Assembly: GCA_030431775.1 (NCBI GenBank)
Contig: JAUIHW010000004.1
Span: forward strand, 124,001 to 188,000
Length of the DNA: 64,000 nt
Direction: 5' to 3'
From: Gammaproteobacteria bacterium
GTDB taxonomy: Bacteria; Pseudomonadota; Gammaproteobacteria; Pseudomonadales; JAUIET01
The first letter of the stretch is position 1. Every line of letters starts with the position of its first letter. The notes beneath the pieces were generated by a model that ran no database searches, was not told the origin of the DNA, and saw only the letters and a list, made by a program, of their open reading frames with translations. This document shows, piece by piece, positions 59,867 to 64,000 of the stretch. A program made the translations under genes and the position numbers.

Positions 59867-59993
59867 AAGCCTATGAAAACATAGCTTTTTGCAAAGTTTC
59901 CTGACGCATTATACGCCGAGAACGCTCAAGCTCGTCGCCATATCGACGGCCAACTAAACAGGGCTTTCAGACAAGCCGAGCTGAGCGGCGTGC

Positions 59994-60022
59994 ATTCTAT
60001 CGAGGTCCCCGTTTTTCGTCAA
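59994..60022 (-). promoter_or_regulatory. Sigma70 promoter of the tRNA operon
   Basis: On the minus strand, TTGACG (60022-60017) and TAGAAT (59999-59994) are exactly 17 bases apart and followed by a GC-rich discriminator (GCACGC). This pattern is typical of stable-RNA promoters under stringent control. It lies between nadC and tRNA-Gly and would give a leader of about 120 bases. A second TATAAT is at 59913-59908, 42 bases from the tRNA, but without a good -35 box. Confidence 0.7.
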
Positions 60023-60094
60023 TTGGGATAATCTCTCAATATCCCTTATTCTTTCCAACCCGGGTGGCAAGCCCAGGCCAGGCCCACCTGACGA

Positions 60095-60946
60095 TTATTC
60101 AAAGCGCATCGAGAGGTCAACGGCCCGACAGTCTTTGGTCAGCGCCCCTATCGAGATGTAATCCACGCCGGTTTGCGCAATCGGAAGAATTGTCTGCTCG
60201 TTGATGCCTCCGGATGCTTCCAGCCGGGCCCGCCCCTTGGCCCGCTCAACCGCAGTGCGCAAATCGGAGAGGCTGAAGTTATCCAGCATGATAATGTCAG
60301 CTTTCGCCTGCAGCGCCTGATCGAGCTCTTCCAGCGTTTCCACTTCGACCTCGATCGGTTTCCCCGGCGCCAGCTTTCTGGCTGCCTGTACAGTTGCCAT
60401 AATCGACCCACAGGCATTAATGTGGTTTTCCTTTATCAGAAACGCATCGTATAAGCCCATGCGATGGTTGAAGCAACCTCCGGTGGCAACGGCATACTTC
60501 TGCGCAAGCCGCAGGCCCGGTAGCGTTTTACGGGTGTCGAGCAGCTTCACGTCGGTGGACGCCACCAGTGAAGCATAGTGGCGTGACAGAGTCGCGGTAG
60601 CAGACAGGGTTTGCAGGAAGTTCAGGGCTGAGCGCTCGCCTGTCAGAAGCGCTCGGGAACAGCCTTCGAGTTCCACAATGCACTGGTTCTCTTCTACCTG
60701 CTGGCCCTCAGCAACCTTCCAGTCAATGTGTACCTGTGGGTCCAATCGACTGAATACTTCCTCGGCCCAGGGTAAACCGCAGATAGTGGCTGTTTGCCTG
60801 GAAATGATGCGTGCCCGCGAGGTGCTTGCCGCTGGAATCAGCTGTGCCGAAATATCGCCCGCGCCGACGTCTTCCTCCAGGGCTGCATCTACGTTATGAC
60901 GAACTGCTTCGTTCAGAGTATCTGGATCAACCATCGTGTTTACCAT
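60095..60946 (-). CDS. nadC: Quinolinate phosphoribosyltransferase (nicotinate-nucleotide pyrophosphorylase)
   Basis: A 283-aa NadC, which makes nicotinate mononucleotide from quinolinate and PRPP in NAD biosynthesis. [48 protein letters not shown], and the later [13 protein letters not shown] and [10 protein letters not shown] are all present. It lies between pgsA and the tRNA operon. In E. coli these are direct neighbours, so nadC appears as an insertion in a conserved block. The start at 60946 or an ATG at 60934 is possible. Confidence 0.97.
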   Translation of the reverse strand: MVNTMVDPDTLNEAVRHNVDAALEEDVGAGDISAQLIPAASTSRARIISRQTATICGLPWAEEVFSRLDPQVHIDWKVAEGQQVEENQCIVELEGCSRALLTGERSALNFLQTLSATATLSRHYASLVASTDVKLLDTRKTLPGLRLAQKYAVATGGCFNHRMGLYDAFLIKENHINACGSIMATVQAARKLAPGKPIEVEVETLEELDQALQAKADIIMLDNFSLSDLRTAVERAKGRARLEASGGINEQTILPIAQTGVDYISIGALTKDCRAVDLSMRFE

Positions 60947-61022
60947 CAGTGCTCGAAATATAATACGGAGGGCTTCGTTCTGAATCGGATAGGCCCTTAA
61001 GCAAAAAACTGACCAAATCGAC

Positions 61023-61577
61023 TTATTTCTTCAGGCGAAGGTCTGGGGCCGCCGCCTTAAGGTAGACAAACATCGACCACAGGGTCAAGACGGCCGCGGC
61101 GTAGATCAGTACGTAACCCAGATAGACCAGCTTGGGCATCAGATGCTGCCCTGCCGCCAGCAGTACGGCGATTGCCGTCATTTGAAAGCCGGTTTTAATC
61201 TTGCCCACATAGGAAACCGCAACACTGGTCCGCTTGCCAAGTTCTGCCATCCATTCGCGCAGCGCCGACACCAGTATTTCCCGGCAAATAATAATGCAAG
61301 CGGGTATGGCAAACCACGGACTTGCATGCAACTCCACCAGCAATACCAAGGCAACTGCGACCATCAGCTTATCGGCAACCGGGTCCATAAAGGCACCGAA
61401 AGGAGTGCTTTGATCGAGCTTACGGGCGAGATAACCGTCCAGCCAATCAGTAATGGCGGCCAACACAAACACGGCGGCTGTGACCTGATAGTGCCAGGGA
61501 AATGCCCAGTAGAAAGTAAGAACCAGCATAGGGATCATCAGCACCCGAAAAACGGTCAATGCATTGGGTATATTCAT
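61023..61577 (-). CDS. pgsA: CDP-diacylglycerol-glycerol-3-phosphate 3-phosphatidyltransferase
   Basis: A 184-aa inner-membrane enzyme that makes phosphatidylglycerol phosphate. The CDP-alcohol phosphotransferase motif is perfect: [13 protein letters not shown], then [10 protein letters not shown]. Several hydrophobic helices surround it. The ATG at 61577 fits the family N-terminus ([12 protein letters not shown]); the frame extends upstream to 61643 inside the end of uvrC but is not needed. It follows uvrC in the order of E. coli. Confidence 0.97.
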   Translation of the reverse strand: MNIPNALTVFRVLMIPMLVLTFYWAFPWHYQVTAAVFVLAAITDWLDGYLARKLDQSTPFGAFMDPVADKLMVAVALVLLVELHASPWFAIPACIIICREILVSALREWMAELGKRTSVAVSYVGKIKTGFQMTAIAVLLAAGQHLMPKLVYLGYVLIYAAAVLTLWSMFVYLKAAAPDLRLKK

Positions 61578-61635
61578 TCCAGCCGCAGTCCCCAGGCTAG
61601 TCGCGTTGCCAAACGTGACATTATGACCCAGAAGA

Positions 61636-63459
61636 CTAGTCACTGTGCAAGCTGTGGTAAATGTCAGTGGCGGTTTTTTTGCTGATTCCTGGCACTTTAC
61701 TCAAATCCTGGATACTGGCACGTTGTACTTCCTGAAGCCCGCCAAAATGGCGCAAGAGGGCCTGACGGCGCTTACTGCCTACCCCTTCAATCCCCTCAAG
61801 GACCGATACGTTACGTTTCTTGGAGCGCCTCGCCCGATGCCCGGCCACCGCAAAGCGATGGCTTTCATCGCGCACCTGCTGGATCAGGTGCAACGCTGGG
61901 GAGTCACCATTCAGTACCAGTTCCTCGCGGGTGCCGGCGCGAATGATTTGCTCCATACCGGCTTTTCTCGAAGGCCCTTTGGCCACAGCCAGCACGTTCA
62001 GATCATCAATTGCCAGCTCCCGCAACACTCTCTCCGCTTCGCTTAGCTGCCCTTTTCCGCCATCGATCAGCAGCACATCCGGTTTCTGGCCTTCCCCCTG
62101 CTGCAGGCGCTTGAATCGCCTGCGCAGCGCCTGTTCCATCGCTGCGTAGTCGTCACCCGCCTGCACACCATCGATGTTGAAGCGTCGATAGTCGGTTTTA
62201 CGAGCCCCGGAAAGGTCAAATACCACGCAGGATGCAACCGTCGCCTCACCGGATGAGTGGCTGATATCAAAGCACTCGATTCGTTGCGGTAGCTCGGTCA
62301 ACTGGAGCACGTCCTGCAAACTCTCAAAGCGGCTTGCGATACTTTGCCGATTGGCCAGCCTGGCCTCAAGATTCTGTTGTGCAGCGGTTGCGGCCAGTTG
62401 GACCCATTGCGCTCGATTGGCTCGAGCCCGGCAGACTATCGCCACTTTTCGCTTGCAGTAATCCGCAAGTGCCGATTCCAGCACATCCACGTCCGGCACT
62501 TCCTGATCCAGCAATATCTCTCTGGGCACTTCTTTGGCTACATCGCCCAGGTAATACTGGCTGACAAAGGAAAACAGCAGCTCCGCACTGCCCTCCTCCA
62601 GCTGCGGTTTGGGAAAATAGCTGCGGCTCCCAAGAATTCTTCCGGCCCTGACAAACAGCACATGCACACAGGCAGTACCAGACGCCTGTGCCGCGGCCAG
62701 CACGTCGATGTCGCCGCGCTTCCCTTCAATGCTTTGGGCATCCTGCATCCGACGCAGGTCGGTAATCTGATCACGAATTACTGCCGCTTGCTCAAACTCC
62801 AGTTCCTGCGACGCCTTATCCATTCGGTCGGCCAGTTCACCCAACAGCTTCTGATCTTCTCCCTGCAGAAACATCCGCGTATACCGTACGCTGTTTTGAT
62901 ACTCCTCGTCAGATACCTTGCCTACGCAGGGGGCCGTACAGCGGTCTATCTGGTATTGCAGACAAGGGCGGGTGCGATTGCGGTAATAGCTGTCCTTACA
63001 CTGGCGTACTCGAAACACCTTCTGCAGCAAATGCAGACTCTCGCGCACCGAACCGGCATTTGGGAACGGGCCGAAGTATTCACCCTTTTTTCGTTTACTG
63101 CCGCGGTGAAAAGCCAGGCGAGGATGTGAGTGGTCAGTTAGTAAAATATACGGGTAGGACTTGTCATCACGCAGCAGAATATTATAAGGCGGGCGGTGTG
63201 CCTTAATCAGATTCTGTTCCAGAATCAACGCTTCAGATTCGCTGTTGGTTACGGTGACCTGAATGCTGTGTATTTTCTGCACCAGGGCAACTGTTTTGCT
63301 GTTTAATCCACGGCTACGAAAATAGCTGGCAACCCGATTGCGCAGGTTTTTTGCCTTGCCGACATACAGCACTTCGTTACCAGCATCGAGCATCTGGTAG
63401 ACACCGGGTTTGCGGGTCAGGGTTTTCAGATATGTTTCGGCATCAAAACCGTTTTGCAC
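61636..63459 (-). CDS. uvrC: Excinuclease ABC subunit C
   Basis: A 607-aa UvrC that cuts DNA on both sides of a lesion. The N-terminal GIY-YIG domain shows KPGVYQMLDAGNEVLYVGKAKNLRNRV (quoted in part, GVYQMLDAGNEVLYVGKA). The UvrBC (UVR) motif lies near residues 200-240, the C-terminal endonuclease region includes ECFDISHSSGEATVAS, and helix-hairpin-helix motifs close the protein. The start is a GTG at 63459, 15 bases after the stop of the response regulator gene. Length equals the E. coli protein (610). Confidence 0.97.
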   Translation of the reverse strand: MQNGFDAETYLKTLTRKPGVYQMLDAGNEVLYVGKAKNLRNRVASYFRSRGLNSKTVALVQKIHSIQVTVTNSESEALILEQNLIKAHRPPYNILLRDDKSYPYILLTDHSHPRLAFHRGSKRKKGEYFGPFPNAGSVRESLHLLQKVFRVRQCKDSYYRNRTRPCLQYQIDRCTAPCVGKVSDEEYQNSVRYTRMFLQGEDQKLLGELADRMDKASQELEFEQAAVIRDQITDLRRMQDAQSIEGKRGDIDVLAAAQASGTACVHVLFVRAGRILGSRSYFPKPQLEEGSAELLFSFVSQYYLGDVAKEVPREILLDQEVPDVDVLESALADYCKRKVAIVCRARANRAQWVQLAATAAQQNLEARLANRQSIASRFESLQDVLQLTELPQRIECFDISHSSGEATVASCVVFDLSGARKTDYRRFNIDGVQAGDDYAAMEQALRRRFKRLQQGEGQKPDVLLIDGGKGQLSEAERVLRELAIDDLNVLAVAKGPSRKAGMEQIIRAGTREELVLNGDSPALHLIQQVRDESHRFAVAGHRARRSKKRNVSVLEGIEGVGSKRRQALLRHFGGLQEVQRASIQDLSKVPGISKKTATDIYHSLHSD

Positions 63460-63474
63460 CGCGCTAGTATCCTG

Positions 63475-64000
63475 CTATGCAAGCCCTTCTTCAATCAGAC
63501 CGTAGCGAACGGCCAGCAGGGCGAGCTCAACGTCACTATTGATGCCAAGCTTTTCGAACAGGCGATACCGATAGCTATTAACGGTTTTGGTGGAAATACT
63601 CAATTTCGTCGCAATATCACGAACTTTATCGCAGGACGAGATCATCAATGCAATCTGCAATTCACGTTCCGATAACTGGGTAAACGGTGACTCTTTGGTG
63701 TCTTGCGCATAGGGCCGTAATGCCATGTCCTGGGCCACTTCCGGGCTAATATATCGTTGCCCGCTGTTTACCTTGCGGATCGCATCAAGCATCTGCTCCG
63801 GATTTGCACCTTTCGTAATAAAGCCTTTCGCACCGGCTTGAATCAATTTGGCTGGGAAGGGGTCGTCGGTATAGGCAGTCAATGCAATGACTTTGATGTC
63901 CGGGTCGAAGGATACTATTTTTCGAGTAGCGGCCAAGCCGCCGATTCCAGGCATTCGCACATCCATCAACACAATTGAAGGGCGCAACTGCCTGCAGAGC
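63475..64000 (-). CDS. gacA: GacA/UvrY response regulator, 5' end missing
   Basis: A two-component response regulator of the GacA/UvrY type, whose partner kinase is GacS/BarA; it drives small regulatory RNAs that bind CsrA. The visible 174 residues start inside the receiver domain with VLMDVRMPGIGGLAATRK, the phosphorylated Asp in LMD, and KGFITKG. A LuxR-type HTH with LSERELQIALMI and SISTKTVNSYRYR closes the protein. It continues beyond the right edge. uvrC follows as in E. coli uvrY-uvrC. Confidence 0.96.
   Translation of the reverse strand, partial: LCRQLRPSIVLMDVRMPGIGGLAATRKIVSFDPDIKVIALTAYTDDPFPAKLIQAGAKGFITKGANPEQMLDAIRKVNSGQRYISPEVAQDMALRPYAQDTKESPFTQLSERELQIALMISSCDKVRDIATKLSISTKTVNSYRYRLFEKLGINSDVELALLAVRYGLIEEGLA

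Noticed and set aside
59908-59913. TATAAT as the main tRNA promoter
   Set aside because: It lacks a -35 box at 16-18 bases, while the TTGACG-17-TAGAAT promoter further upstream has both. It may be a secondary start.
62344-63129. A 261-codon open frame on the plus strand
   Set aside because: Antisense to uvrC, which is full length and well conserved.
1-64000. CRISPR arrays, rRNA genes, complete insertion sequences or prophage genes
   Set aside because: No regularly spaced repeats, rRNA stretches, transposase or phage structural genes were seen on either strand.

Overview
The window reads as a dense chromosomal segment of a Gram-negative gammaproteobacterium. Supporting signs are Kdo transferase for lipopolysaccharide, Braun-type and OprI-like lipoproteins, PqiABC, a YdbH/YnbE/YdbL set, an RND pump, a Pol II (PolB) gene, and the order gacA/uvrY - uvrC - pgsA - tRNA-Gly - tRNA-Cys - tRNA-Leu known from Escherichia coli and relatives. 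The many acyl-CoA dehydrogenases, steroid-type enzymes and CoA enzymes recall aerobic, marine, steroid- or lipid-degrading lineages (Cellvibrionales-like). That placement is inference. No rRNA, CRISPR array, phage or intact transposase gene was seen.

Layout. 1-3.4 kb: waaA (cut by the left edge), an HDOD signalling protein and pyruvate kinase. 3.4-5.7 kb: a long/short pair of acyl-CoA dehydrogenases. 5.9-7.3 kb: a Lpp/OprI-like lipoprotein facing an L,D-transpeptidase that may anchor it. 7.4-10.2 kb: a very large di-haem lipoprotein. 10.4-10.65 kb: a palindromic MITE-like element. 10.7-16.4 kb: RND adaptor, RND permease and a HExxH lipoprotein. 16.6-21 kb: small envelope proteins, the ydbH-ynbE-ydbL operon and an HTH regulator. 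21-24 kb: a catabolic trio (CoA-transferase, alpha/beta hydrolase, LLM flavoenzyme). 24-27.5 kb: pqiABC.

27.6-31.9 kb holds the most striking unit: five genes, four junctions of which overlap or nearly touch, encoding a DUF1445 protein, PxpA, a DUF4392 protein, a D-amino acid aminotransferase and an alanine racemase. The two DUF families are the two halves of the mitochondrial D-glutamate cyclase DGLUCY. The operon therefore looks like a D-alanine/D-glutamate/5-oxoproline interconversion pathway.

31.9-36 kb: SnoaL-like protein, cytochrome c5, a 3-ketosteroid dehydrogenase-like flavoprotein, pterin carbinolamine dehydratase and an SDR. 36-43.2 kb: a metallophosphoesterase, then a glycerolipid operon (HAD-PlsC fusion, PlsB, GpsA, lipase). 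43.3-55.4 kb: msrB, a second acyl-CoA dehydrogenase pair, several redox enzymes, polB, cysC, and an ltp2-chsH1-chsH2 set like the mycobacterial igr operon for steroid side-chain removal. 55.5-59.5 kb: a GH123/DUF4091-like protein with a TonB-dependent receptor. 59.5-64 kb: three tRNAs, nadC, pgsA, uvrC and gacA/uvrY (cut by the right edge).

Several blocks converge on one lifestyle: CoA-dependent breakdown of steroid-like or lipid substrates (two acyl-CoA dehydrogenase pairs, KstD, SDRs, hydratase, retro-aldolase), together with outer-membrane lipid homeostasis and glycerolipid synthesis. Start sites were chosen from Shine-Dalgarno sequences and family lengths and are stated as such.
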